Assembly (NCBI GenBank): GCA_964057225.1
Contig: OZ059897.1
Span: 12,028,001 to 12,092,000 of the forward strand
Direction: 5' to 3'
DNA length: 64,000 bases
Source: Auanema rhodensis
Taxonomy: Eukaryota; Nematoda; Chromadorea; Rhabditida; Rhabditidae
Shown here: positions 48,513-60,614 of the stretch, one piece after another
How the letters are laid out: every line of letters begins with the position of its first letter
Position numbering within the stretch: position 1 is the first letter of the stretch
Made by a program: the position numbers and the translations under genes
The notes under the pieces: generated by a model
What the model was told of the DNA's origin: nothing
What the model saw: the letters and a program-made list of their open reading frames with translations, nothing else
The model's database searches: none

Positions 48513-50079
48513 CAATATTATAATACGAACGACATTATGTTATATTTGCATTTTAAACTTTTAGAAGAGAGAAAGAGAAATAATATTTTGAATTCAAAAT
48601 TTCAATCAAATTTTAAAAATATGAATTCAGAAGTTTATAGTCCAAAACTTAGCAGTTACCCTGTAGATGTTTGCACTGGAATTTGAAAATATCTCATGCT
48701 TGCAAAAAACTCTATCCGATGAATACGTCGTGATTTTCTTTGTAGAAACTTTATTAATTCATGTTTGAGTATTGTGATTAAAAAAAGATGTTTATAGTTA
48801 TAATATTTAATAATTCAATTATATAAAGTATAAGTAACGTTTAATTGAACAATAATTTATAATTGCTTTTCTATATAATGGCACAGAATATACCGTTAGC
48901 AATGGTCCACACATCAGTACAACCGCCAACATTAATACAAGAAGCTCTTGAAGTTCTAAAAAAAGAAAATTCTTTTTATTTTATGATTATTTCCTAACCT
49001 GTAATATTAAACTCTATGTATGGAAGAAAAACAAAAATGAATGCTATAATAGCTGTTAGAAATAAAACAATGGCCTTAATGGTATATTTAATAAATTAAG
49101 TTCAACATCATTATTACCTGGATGAAATTAATTTTCATAAATAGTTTGTGAGAATTAATAGTTTGTTGTGACATACTTGATTTCAACTTTTTAAATTTCA
49201 GTATAATGAGTATTACTAATAAAACAATTTGCAAAGAAAACAAAAATGCAACAACCAAATTGGATATAAAAAAAATTATTATAATTGTACCAGATTTAGT
49301 ATATGATACTACTATGCTATTTTCTGATATGACATCATTGGGATCACCCAAATAAATCTAAAAACAGATTATATTGAAGTATAAGACATGAAAAACCTTT
49401 AAACAGTCATTGTTAACTTCTTCGACATTTTCTAATTTTGTTATAATAAAAAATACCATAGGAATCACAAAATATAACAAACATAATACAGAATATACCA
49501 TATAGTTAAGTTGTCGTCGTGATCGTAATTGTAAAGCTTTATATCGATGATAGAGCATCAAGATGGTTATTCCAGCATAAACTTGAAAGTTTTGAGAATA
49601 TATTCGTCAGTCGTTTTGTTACTTACAGTATACCAAAGAAATTAAGACTAATGTTACATTTGTGGGCGATACATGAAAATACATTATAAAGCCTGTATAT
49701 GAACCTCCAAAGCATGGTGCTAACAATATCGGTTTGACGCCGAGAGACAGAAAAAAAGCAAAAAATAATCCTCTTAACAAAGAAATTAATGAAATAGTTT
49801 AAGAATAAAACTTACATAATGCATTGTGAACACAGCAAAAATTTCAAGTCGTTCTCCATGTTTATAGGTGAATGATACAGAATACAAAAACAAATTAGGA
49901 ACATACAAATCAGGGATATCGTGCCACAAATATTCATACAGATCATATAAAACATATACTTAAAATAAGATTAAAAGTGTTATTTAGTAGTAGTAAATAA
50001 TAATATTTTTGAAAATTTGTGAAGAGAAGAAGAAAATTTTTCAATAGTTGCCGTATGCTCTTCAAATTATTTCATATAA
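48513..50079. other. Unique spacer of the inverted repeat
   Basis: The 1,567 bp between the arms do not pair with each other. The spacer holds one chemoreceptor gene (48819-49955, -) and short AT-rich flanks. Confidence 0.9.
48819..49955 (-). CDS. Serpentine 7TM chemoreceptor (Srh/Sri-like)
   Basis: Six or so exons on the minus strand read in frame from MFYMICMNICGTISLICMFL (49955) to the stop at 48819-48821. Segments in order: CILYHSPINMENDLKFLLCS, SLGVKPILLAPCFGGSYTGF, HVSPTNVTLVLISLVY joined over a short intron to FYAGITILMLYHRYKAL, QLNYMVYSVLCLLYFVIPMV, the extracellular loop VEEVNNDCLKIYLGDPND, IIIIFFISNLVVAFLFSLQI, IVLFLTAIIAFIFVFLPYIE, and LLVLMLAVVLMCGPLLTVYS followed by VPLYRKAIINYC. 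The His-Arg-Tyr after helix 3 and Y-R-K-A-I after helix 7 fit Srh/Sri-type receptors; the subfamily is inferred. The gene is complete and lies wholly inside the spacer. Confidence 0.78.
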
Positions 50080-50735
50080 CATAGCATGAAAAATGTTTTG
50101 ATTGAAGCTTGATTAACGAAATCAATGTCGAACCGACAAAAAAATGTGCAGGTTTTTTCTTAGAAATTATTTTTCAATATATCACAATATTCTTAGTAGT
50201 TCACTGCTTCAAAATATTATTATTTATTTGTACCTTCCTTAAATATACAAATTATTGTTAACAATCCAATTTCCATTCAAAGTCAATTTAAGTTTATTTT
50301 CAAATTTGAATTTCACTGTCTATTAATACAAAAATAACTGGGTTTATTTAATTAAGAAAATTACTTAAAATTACTTTTATTAATAAAATTAAGTTACAAT
50401 ATTTGGAAAAATGAGAATTATAGAAAGAATTTCTTGAAATATTTTCAGTTTCTACTTATGGAGCTTAGGCAAAAATAACACTTGTGAAGCAGACCGAAAA
50501 CACATCTGGCTTCTTGAGTATATATACCATTGATTCATTTAAGTATTAATTATATAATGTTATAAATTAGAAGTAGTACTAAAATTACATCAGAACAATT
50601 AGAAGAAAACCATAAAAGTTGAGGTCTAGTTGCTTAAAAAATATTGAAGAAAAGTACTTTATAAGAAATATTTATCGATTCTATATTAATTATTTTACAT
50701 AAAATACTTATTATTAAAATTTAAAATTTAAAATT

Positions 50736-51401
50736 CTACTGAAAGCTGTCAGTTTCTTTCATAGCAGATACACTATCGGGAGCGGTAGATTCTTCATTGA
50801 CAGCGGATTGGTTGACAGCGTCAGAGGCAGCGATTTGGAGAAGGTCGTTCATCTCCTTTTCTACCTTATCAGCTAGTTGAATTTTAAGGTTCTGGAGAGA
50901 TCTTCTCTTGCGTCCACCTCCTCCACAGCCACATCCGCATCCACAACCTATTCAGAGAAAAAGTTAAAACTAGCCATTGATATTCGAAACCAACCACATC
51001 CGCAGCATGGTCTACAGCATGTACGGCAGCAGGTACAACAGCGGGTGGTGCAGCAAGTACAGCATTGACGACAGCAGCATCTGAAGAAAATACAATAAGA
51101 ACCATTTTTAAACACTGTAAGAAATACCGAGGACGACAGCAGCAGCATCCACATCCTCCTCCTCCTCCTCCTCCACATCCGCAGCAGCCGCATCCGCACC
51201 CACAACCGCATCCACCTCCACCTTGTCTTTTGACTCTGGATTTAAAATTGTTTTTGAAACTGTTATAGTTTTTTACCTAGTTTCACCAAGAGTGTCTATA
51301 GCAGTAGGAATATCTTGAGATACAGGTAAAGGTGAAGCTTGGACTAAAGCCAAAACAACGAGGGAGCTGAAAGTCCAGAAGAGTGTTGATGAACGAATCA
51401 T
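50736..51401 (-). CDS. Cys/Gly-rich secreted proprotein, right copy
   Basis: Mirror copy of 47191-47856 with the same exons, signal peptide, two furin-type sites and Cys/Gly core. No difference in any segment compared, so both copies should be functional. The two copies face each other across the chemoreceptor spacer. The TATA box and the 15-bp palindrome are preserved upstream (palindrome at 51479-51493). Confidence 0.85.
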
Positions 51402-52392
51402 ATTGAGTTGATTAGCTAGATTGAAACTGCGATATTCTTAGCTATCCTCAGCAGCTTATATAGCCCGGATCTCCTGGTCCGTCTGTCAGACGGCTTGTTT
51501 CCGTTCAGGTATCAACCGGATTTAATTGACATATCTTGTATTTGGTTTGCCAAAACTGACCGTTTAGCTGTTTCTTCTTTCGTTAAACGACTCTGTGACG
51601 TGCGAATTTCAGAGCACAAACACCAACTCATTTGATCATAACAGCTCTTTCAACTTTTTCTTCAGCACTTTTTCTTCGGGCAATTTCAATATACATAGGC
51701 TTATCTTAGAACCCATTTTTTATCCTTTTAATCTCAAAAAGATCTATTTTATTAAAATAATATAAGGAAAAATAGAAAACATTTATATTTCTATAAAGAA
51801 AAAGTTTTAAATAAATATATATATATATATATATTTTATTTTTAAAATATATAATATTTCAAAACTTTTTTTTTCAAGTTTTGAACTATTGATTTAAGAC
51901 TTGAATATGCAAACACATGTATATTGTGACCTGATAACGTGCATAACTATATTGATTCAAAGATTTGATACCTTCGTATACACTGAGAAAGAACATTGGT
52001 TTTAGAATTAATTCTTAAATTTCATTTTTAAAAAATTTAAAACATTACTTCATATTTAGTATTTAAGGAAGAAAATACATAAAATATCATTTAATTATAT
52101 GTAACTCAATCATATAAATTTGTTAATAAACTAAAATAAAAATAATAATAAAGCAAAACATCAAAAATTGCTTTTATTCATTTTGATTTCTTCATAACTT
52201 TATTTCAATTAATTCATCAAACTTGTAAATAGACCTTAATGAACCCTCCTCGTCGATAATCTTTGATGTCGCACTGTTGTGCAATGTTGTCCAACAATTT
52301 TTCGTCCATTTAAACCGCTGGTATATTAATTCTGATTACTTTTTTGTGAATTTTCTTTAATAAATTTAAATATAATTTCTTTTTTCTTTTTG

Positions 52393-52397
<5 letters not shown>

Positions 52398-52434
<37 letters not shown>
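52398..52434. repeat. (TA)n microsatellite
   Basis: Pure AT dinucleotide run in the right arm, with an identical-length partner at 46158-46194 in the left arm, followed by a TTTA tetranucleotide run. Confidence 0.9.
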
Positions 52435-52463
<29 letters not shown>

Positions 52464-52474
52464 AATATTTATAG

Positions 52475-54434
52475 ATGTCATTAAATGAGGAAGGAACTGG
52501 TATTTTGAAAACTCATGTACATTGGGAAGACATTCAAAAACATCTTTACAAATCATTAGGTTCAAATGCTAAATTAGGAAATGATGCAATTGCTCATGAT
52601 ATAACCGATATAAATGTATTATTATTATTATATTTTCTTTAAAATATAATTAAAAAACAATTTTTTACAGGGATTTACTTCTAAGATGACGCTGGTTCAT
52701 ACAGATTTTGCTGATGAAACCTTGCCCAAAAAGATTATTGTTAAAGTATATTTGATAATTAGCAGAGTTTTTTGACTATTATTCTGTTTAGATTCTCTCA
52801 CTTACTAATGCAAACGAGAATGCCAAAAAAATTGACCCAGAGAAGGGAAACTTCTTCTCCGTGTCTGAGGATAAGGTGGAATCAGAAATTGAAGTCAATC
52901 CAATTTGTCGGGTAAAATTCAAAATTCAAAACTTTCAAACTTGGTTAATTCATTTCAGTATCATAACTTAGAAGTAGATGCTTATAATCGTTTCAATACA
53001 ATCAAAGATGAAATCTACCCGATAGTTAAAGTAATTTCTGGATACCCTTGAATGATTTAATTTTCAATTTGTAGGTGTATGCTTCACAAGCAATAACACC
53101 ACCTGAGAACTATAATAAAGGATTCTTAATCATGGAATATGTTGAGAATGTCGAGCCAATTCATCTTGATGTCTTCTTTGACGAGCGTCTGATGTCTGAG
53201 GTGTTAAGAGCGACTGCAAAGGTTAACGCTTCCATAAAATATATGAATGAAGAAGAAATTGAAAAGTGCAAAATGAATACTTTCTCTGATTGCTTCCGTC
53301 CACTTTTAGAGAAGAAGGTATGCAGTATATTTTCATTTCAATAAACATTTGAACATTTTCAGTTCGTACGATCTTTTTACGATTCATGCAGGTTGTTGAT
53401 TGGAGAGGAACACCTTCAGAAACTGGCAGACATTGAGCAAATTCTTTTTGATATTACGGAAGAAGAGCATCTGATAATGCTGGATAAGACAACGGAATCT
53501 TTAGGTTTAGCAAATTTTATGAAAATTTTTTTATGATTATGATGACAGGAATGAAACCTGTGTTTTTACATGGTGATCTATGGACAAATAATATTATACT
53601 CCTTAAAAATGAGAAGAATCAGTTAAACTTAAGAGCTCTTATTGATTTCCAGGTAATTATTTCGAATCCAACCACGGCTATCACCGTTGACTTAATCTCT
53701 TAATTGATTATGTTTGGAGCGCGTTTAGCAAATCATTGTAAATATAAAGTAAGAGTATATTGAAATATCTTCGAGGTAAACAAATAAATTAAAATTTTTG
53801 ATTTTGTTCAAATGAACCGTCTGGGGTGATTAAGAAACTAAACTTATGATTCTAAAAGGTGCATTTCTCTTGATGTTAAGTATTCTTACACAGTGCTCAA
53901 AAACTAAATGCGCTCCAATAGTATTCCCATTAATAGTAGAAAGCTGTTATCAGTTTTTTTCCAGTGAATATAAAAGAATAAATTTAAGGCTTCACATGTG
54001 GGTAATCTTGGTCACGATGTAGCAAGACTGTTGTGCTCCGTTTTGCCAGCGGAAAATTTTGAAGAACTGTTCGAAAAATATGTCAAAGAGTATTATACTT
54101 ATTTAGTTGAATATTGTAGTCCTGAGACTATGCCTGGAACATTCGAACAGGTAACTTTTAGATTATTTTTGAGTTCAAAATTTATTTTTTCTTGTAGATT
54201 TCTGAAGCAATTTACAAGTTATTGCCTATAAGTGCTCATATTATGTTAGGCTGCAATTCAATGCTCTATATATTACTTTTAGGAAAAAGAAAAGATCCTG
54301 AATTGGTATATCATGTTGTTTGAGAACTGTTTGATATTTTCTGTTTTCAGGCAAAGAAGTTAATTAAGAACAAAGTTCTAGTTTTGATCGAAATTATTCA
54401 CAAATACTATAACAAGTATTACGAGAAGAATTAA
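52475..54434 (+). CDS. CHK-kinase-like protein (DUF1679 type), right copy
   Basis: Mirror copy of 44158-46117. Start ATG at 52475 directly after a TTTATAG acceptor, stop TAA at 54432-54434 (NKYYEKN end). Same catalytic FLHGDLWTNN motif and the same long intron after IDFQ, about 335 nt. Both copies are intact, which argues against a decaying duplicate. Confidence 0.85.
53714..53918. mobile_element. Candidate MITE in kinase intron (right copy)
   Basis: Left end TTGGAGCGCGTTTAG at 53714-53728, right end CTAAATGCGCTCCAA at 53904-53918. Removing it leaves an intron of about 130 nt. A similar half-site, GTGCGCTCCAA, occurs alone at about 58104-58114, which hints at a dispersed repeat family. Confidence 0.4.
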
Positions 54435-55794
54435 TTTTTTCTAGTTTTTATATTTAAGAATTCCAATTATTTATTATTTTTTTATTATTAAAACTGTTTT
54501 ATCAAAAACTAATAAACCTTATTTCAACCATTATCAGACTTAAAAATATTTTTTTTTCATTCACATTGCGACCCACCGTTCATTTTAAATTTGACATCAA
54601 AATAAATTATAATCATTCCACGTGGTTCACGTGAATTTCTGCTGTCGTTCAGATATGCATGTCACGTTTTTTTTCATTACTGAGAAGATACATTAGGAAC
54701 TAGAGATCAAAAGTTTTTAGTGAAAATAAAAAAAAATTGATCGTAGATGAACAATTTCATTCGATCAACACTGTTTATTTTTTAGCTCAATTACTTTCCT
54801 GTTCCAGATGTTAATCATTTCTGTGTTACGCAGTTGAATTTTCGTCCGATTTTCTAGAAATGGATTAGAAACTCCCTCTCATGTGTTTTAAAATTTTTTT
54901 CGCTGAACTTAACCCTTGTATTGGAACAATTTCCTTGTTCTTTAGAGTGTATTTCTTCCTTTGTCTTGTCGTTTGTCTTTCTTGCTAATGGCGTGATATG
55001 GGAAAGTAGTGTATACGGAAGACATAAGTATAACATGAATTCAGAAGATAATCTAAAGATTGATTCAGATTTACGAGAAGTTTGTTGCACAGATTCTATT
55101 GAATAGCACGTAGACACAAGACGATGCTATTATTAAATACTGATTTGTGTCTGATCAAAATGACAAAACGGTTATGGGGTTTTCTTGTAATTTTCTTTGT
55201 TGAGTTTGTCCTTGATTTCACTCTGAATGTAAAATATTTCACAGTTTAAGTCGAACATTTGCTCTCTTTGATTTACTATGATGATAAGCTTTTCCCCTTT
55301 GTGAATTCTTGATCACGTGGAAGATGATACAAAAAAAAGCTCATTACCGGATGTTTCCTATTAAATTTTAATTTCTTACCCATCTCAAATTTCAGATTTT
55401 TTATTAGTCAATATTTGAACCATTCGGCCATAAACTTTGTGTTTTCCCAAAAAGTTGCAAAGAGCTATTAGTTCGTTAGACGATCACAATTCAATGATTT
55501 ATCAAACCATACTTCTTAATTACAATAGTGGAATCAAAGAAGAAACACACACACATATCGTAGAAATAAAATGAATCGCAGAATCAGTTTTTTTTTATTT
55601 TTAGAAAAATTCATTTGCGAATACATTTTCTTTCAATACATTTAGCAACATGCACTTAAAAAAAGACAGTTATTTTAAAATTTAATTGATAAGATAATTA
55701 GGTAAAGACGACACTTAATTTCAGTAAATTAGCAAATGATCATATTTTAAATGACAAAAAAAAAGAAAAGATTTCTAAGTGATTATATTCTCTA

Positions 55795-55795
<1 letters not shown>

Positions 55796-55839
<44 letters not shown>
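55796..55839. repeat. (AT)n microsatellite
   Basis: About 22 uninterrupted AT units. Confidence 0.9.
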
Positions 55840-55843
<4 letters not shown>

Positions 55844-55960
55844 TATGTATATGTATCAAAACGAATTGATATAAATATAAATATATTTTGATACATAGAT
55901 CATTTTATGAATGATAAACGAATTAATACATCTTTCTCTTCTCCTTATCATATCATACGC

Positions 55961-55987
55961 TCTCTCTCTTTTTCTCCCTCCCTCTCC

Positions 55988-56027
<40 letters not shown>

Positions 56028-56040
56028 CTTCCTCTCTCTA
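55961..56040. repeat. (CT)n-rich microsatellite
   Basis: Mostly TC dinucleotides with TTT and CCC interruptions. Open frames reading through it (Leu/Ser or Glu/Arg repeats) are by-products. Confidence 0.85.
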
Positions 56041-56545
56041 TCATCCTAACCTACATCATTTGGCTATCTTCCAAACATATAGTACTCATACTGGTCAAAA
56101 AGACAAAAAAAAGGAAAGTTGAACAAATAGTCCATGCGGCACTCTTTCTTTTTTTTGTGTGAAAATACCACATATTGGTATATTGCTCGCCAAAATGTGT
56201 TTAAACTTGTTTTGTACGATCATAACCATTTTTTTACCTGAAATTACTTCTTGTTATGCTCCTCAACTTCTTATATTTTTAATAGAAAATATAATTTGAT
56301 ATATGTATCCATATCTTATGATCATCTTTCATTATCACATATTTGAAATTCTCTTCTTGAAATTATAGTTTATACAGGTTATTTGAAGAGTAATCTATCA
56401 CTGACCCAATTATATTATAAATTTTCATACAAATTCTTGCAAGTATTATAAAACAAAGATGATATTTTGAAAATGCACTATATTTTAAGAGATATGCCTG
56501 TACACCTGTATTTTTATCCATTAATAGTATTTTTTAAACTAAAAA

Positions 56546-56710
56546 ATGAGTTTTGATTCGAATCTCAAACAAGTAATTTCAACGTCACCAGACCGTAAGA
56601 ACTGGTTTCGATCAGCAGTGAGTCGCGGGATACCTCCTCATGAGCGTCTCCTCACAACACACAAAATTGAAGAGGAGGTGAAAAGAAGAAGTGATACGAT
56701 TCGTTTGTGA
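56546..56710 (+). CDS. Possible small ORF (54 residues)
   Basis: Single-exon frame starting MSFDSNLKQVIST and ending EEEVKRRSDTIRL-stop. Its base composition is more balanced than the surrounding DNA, and the product is polar with a charged helical end (THKIEEEVKRR). No homologue is recognised and no splice signals fit. It could be a chance frame, a short protein, or an alternative exon of a neighbour. Confidence 0.2.
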   Translation: MSFDSNLKQVISTSPDRKNWFRSAVSRGIPPHERLLTTHKIEEEVKRRSDTIRL

Positions 56711-58370
56711 CACGAAAAAACAAATAACTCGCATCAGCCTAGCAATAGTTTTCGATTCGGATGACAAGAAGCAAATCATAAAGAACGTTCAATATATACT
56801 CCTCCCTCCTTCGAAACTTGGAAAACGCACGTTAGCATGATATACGGGAATCAAACAAAAATTTTTTTTTGGAAAAATGGATAAAAGTGTGCTGCTATGT
56901 TTGGACAATAACATCATATATTTATATATTTAAGCTATAATCATTCAAATACAATTTATATGTTTATAGTGATGATATTAAAATTTTGATCGGATATTTC
57001 AAATTGGGACAAATTTATAAGAAGAAAGATGGCTAACAGTAGATCTTATTGAAACAGAACACAATGTGATAAAGACAGGCAACAGAGGAATTGGTGTGAG
57101 AGACAAGAACAGAGTGAAATTGAAAAAGAAAAGTGATATTAGTGCTTGAGGGATAGATTGAGAAGTAGTTGATCATCTTAAGAAATGATCTGTTCTTGTG
57201 TCAGAGATGAATTAGTGTTAGAATTCAAACTTATGCTTATTTTGTATTCAAAAGTTGTAGTATTAAAACATTAGAGTAAATAACATTCTTATTTTATTAG
57301 TTTCTATAGGAAAAACGTGAGAATGTACAAAATTGGCTACGTGCTTATCCTATCGTCTGCCTACGTGACTTTGTGAGAAAGTAGATAACAAGAGCCTGGT
57401 ATATATGTGGAAGTTAGAACGAAAGAGTGGAAAAAAAGTTTTTCTTTCCTATTTACTTCACTGTTCTCCTTGGTATTATTAGATTATTATTTCTCTACTT
57501 GCTTATACAGTAATCATTTTTTCATTTGATTTCTTTTTTTAAATTTATCTTTTCGTTAATTCTATTACCAGTTCTTTCTATATTAATATTTGATAACGTT
57601 ATTGTAATATATGATGAACCTGTCATCTTTTATGATAGTAGTATAGTATGTTTCCTGGCAACTTTCCTTTATTTCTCCGAATTTTTTCTCAACATTCCTT
57701 TTTTTTTTTTTAATTTTGTTTTTTGATTTGATTTTTAGTCGAAAATTGTAAAACTTCAAATGTTAAAGTTCATTCAACCTTTTGTTCTGTACTTCTACGT
57801 CATATTCTTTTTTCTTATTCTGTATCCCTCCTTCTCGCTTTCTCATAAAAACGATTTACGTAGCCGTTGAAGCTTTTTGACCTCTGATGTACATTATCAT
57901 TCCAGAACTTCGTTTGTTTTTGTAATTTTTTTGAACCTTCTTCATTCAAACATTACTACATAAATTTAAATAAAACAACTTGAAATATTGTGTGATCAGA
58001 GGGCGGTACAAGCAACATAGACACAATCACTGATGATTGTCAAATAAAGCTCCACCTATTCTAAACAAATCTCAAACGATTTTCACATATTGTCTGCAAT
58101 TGCAGTGCGCTCCAACCTCCTTAACTCTTCTTCACCTTCTCGCCTAATGTCTTTTCTGTTTCTAACATAAGATACAGAGATATATGCTACATCTCAGCTG
58201 TCAGTCATCTTTCGTTCTCTCTCATCCTTCACAGTATATCTCTCTACGCTTCATGAGTTTCTTTACCTTTTATCTCTTTTATTTCTTATCTCAACTTTTT
58301 CACCTTCTGCTCTCTTCAAATTTAATGGGTTTTCTTTCATTTCTTTTCTTCTCGATTTCTGATTTTCCTT

Positions 58371-58379
58371 TTTCTCTAG
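58371..58379 (+). promoter_or_regulatory. Probable SL trans-splice acceptor
   Basis: TTTCTCTAG preceded by a long pyrimidine-rich stretch, 14 nt before the ATG at 58394. It supports 58394 rather than the upstream in-frame ATG at 58184. Confidence 0.45.
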
Positions 58380-58393
58380 TTGAAAGGCCGGCG

Positions 58394-60499
58394 ATGGCCT
58401 CTTGCAATTCACGCAACGTTTATGCTGATACACAAATTAAAATCAACGACTCTCTGATGATGAATTCGAGCTCGGAATATCAAATGCCCTTCCCAGCTTT
58501 AGCCCAGTTTTCTGTTGTAACGCTATGGGTTGCATATGTAAGTTTATACTTCTTCTTCTCTTCAAGCCAAGTAGTTTGATTTTTAATTCAATGTTGAATT
58601 TTGATCAAAAGTTGTAAAATATTGCACTTAAAACTTTATCACTTAACAATAACATAAGAACAAAGTCTAGTGAGTATGATTAGGATGAAAATGATTTTAT
58701 CTTGCTCTGAACGATCTTTTTCAATCTGATTGGTTTCTGACTATTCAAACATGACCATGTGTACCGTAATCTCAAAAAATGTTACGGCATGGATTACTGT
58801 AGTTTTATGATCGTTCCATGAGAGGCGCAGAAAAACTAAAATTCATTGAATTCCAATGAAGAAAAAATAAAAATCTTAATTATTTTTTTTATAAAATATA
58901 ATAATATTTGATTGTTTAGTGTATTGGATGCTCAATTTATCCTCGTTTGGGCCCTGTACAACTTCAAAAATCGATTCGACAACTTTTCCACTGTCGCCCA
59001 TCTGATATGGCTTTTTTCGACAAATACCGTGTTTTTGCTATTGTATGGGTATTAATGAACCATTTGGGAAGTGAGGGTCGAATTGATATTTTACTTCGTT
59101 TGCCATCTGGAGAGGATTTCAAAGTAATTTTGATACGCTTTTTTCAATTTTTCATGATTGTTATTTTTAGAAAAATGTACATGATCATATCATTTTTGGT
59201 CCTTTCTTAGGAAATTCCGCACTTGGTGTAGAAATCTTCTTAGTTCTTTCTGGAGTTTTGTCGGCTGTGTCATGGTTCTCCAAAGAACGTGAACCATTCT
59301 GGACCCATTACTGGTCTTTCGAGAAGAAACGCTATTTAAGATTAGCACCTAGTGTTGTCGTATTTCTATTATTAGCTGGTGGTCCACTTATGAATTATAT
59401 GTTACCAAGGTATATATATAGATTAATCTATATGACTTATAATATTCTATAATTTAGATTTAATGATTCAATGACATCTCAATGTGGCAATATTGGCTAT
59501 ATGAGTCATGTGTTCTTCTTTGCCAATGTACGTGAAGCTCCAGTATGCTTAGGATACCTTTGGTACTTGGGATTAGACTTCCAATTGTACCTGATCATTC
59601 CCATTCTCTATACCTTGATCTTCAAATCAAGAAAATTGTTCTATGGTGTCATAGCGTCAACTGTCATTCTTTCAATGATTGCTAGAGCTATTCATTGTTC
59701 ATACTATGGGGTCTGTAACAATAGTGGTGTTGATATACCTGTAAGTTTATAATATTCTATAAACAAAAACACTCATTTGTCTTTTTTTCAGTTCATATCG
59801 TTCCCAAATCAGACAGATGCTGATTTAGAAGCTATTTACGGTGGAATATATCAATTGTATGGACGTCCACATACTAAATGCGGACCTTTCCTTATTGCTG
59901 CTGCTATTGGCGTCTTCCTTGTCTTCTACAAAAAGAGCCGACAATCAAACTCGTCTACTCCAGAAATCAAATTGTCTGAAAGAGCCAGCCAGATTCTCTT
60001 TTATTCATCTTTGATGCTTGCAATTGTTACTGTCTATGCTATTCTACCAGAGTATTGGGATGTAAATGCAGGAACAAATCTATACAACGTCACATACACA
60101 GCCACATTCCGCACAGTATTTGCTATTGCATTACTCGGAATGATCTTATCAAGACTTTTGGGACCTAATAAGTAATATCTTTATAATTCTTTATCGTATC
60201 TTCTAACTTTTTGCATTTTCAGTGGACCTGTCAGTATTTGGTGGACCGTACTTGGAAAATTGAGTTTCAACGTGTATTTACTTCATATGCCAATTGTGTT
60301 TGTTTTCAACAATTTAAATTATCTTCAAGAAGCTGACGGAGCATTAGAACTACTGGTTGTATTACCATTATTAGTGATTATTAGCTTCACAGCTGCTTTT
60401 ATTTATCATATTTTCGTTGAATCACCTATAGCTGATATTATTAGATATACCCAATCTCACTTATTTGAACCAACAAAAGAACATTTGAAAATGCATTAA
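58394..60499 (+). CDS. NRF-6-like acyltransferase-3 membrane protein
   Basis: Multi-pass membrane acyltransferase of the NRF-6/NDG-4 group, which in C. elegans affects lipid and yolk transport and fluoxetine response. Start MASCNSRNVYADTQIKINDS at 58394, stop at 60497-60499. Landmarks: FALAQFSVVTLWVAY-type first segment, then after a 380-nt intron CIGCSIYPRLGPVQLQKSIR, the family hallmark FDKYRVFAIVWVLMNHLGSE, ALGVEIFLVLSGVLSAVSWF, KKRYLRLAPSVVVFLLLAGG, VCLGYLWYLGLDFQLYLIIP, GRPHTKCGPFLIAAAIGVFL, and LGKLSFNVYLLHMPIVFVFN near the end, with FVESPIADI last. The His after LMN is in the place of the acyltransferase-3 catalytic His. The large lumenal N-terminal NRF domain of many relatives is absent or reduced. 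The acyl substrate is unknown. Confidence 0.87.
58791..58806. repeat. Nematode-type repeat motif in intron 1
   Basis: GGATTACTGTAGTTTT within the 380-nt intron of the acyltransferase gene resembles a motif frequent in Caenorhabditis dispersed repeats. A nearby inverted pair (CCGTAAT / GTTACGG, 58764-58787) could fold. The link to a named element is from memory and tentative. Confidence 0.3.
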
Positions 60500-60557
60500 G
60501 AACCTTAGGCGATAATTATGTATTTTTTCCTCCATTTTGTGCATCATATTTTCTACA

Positions 60558-60614
<57 letters not shown>

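Larger units (their letters stand above)
50080..54643 (-). repeat. Right arm of 4.56-kb inverted repeat
   Basis: Reverse complement of 43949-48512. Inner edge C50080, outer edge T54643. Carries second copies of both genes, the candidate MITE and the microsatellites. Confidence 0.95.
54644..58393. other. Intergenic region right of the inverted repeat
   Basis: About 3.7 kb. It contains an (AT)n run (55796-55839), a CT-rich microsatellite (55961-56040) and AT-rich sequence, and presumably the promoter of the acyltransferase gene. Apart from a 54-codon open frame (56546-56710), nothing coding is supported. Confidence 0.45.

Noticed and set aside
54921-55106. 61-codon frame MEQFPCSLEC... right of the palindrome
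   Set aside because: Hydrophobic start is suggestive of a signal, but there is no splice, domain or composition support.
58184-58393. N-terminal extension of the acyltransferase from an upstream in-frame ATG
   Set aside because: The extension is encoded by a pyrimidine-rich stretch that ends in a splice acceptor, so it is more likely outron sequence removed by trans-splicing.
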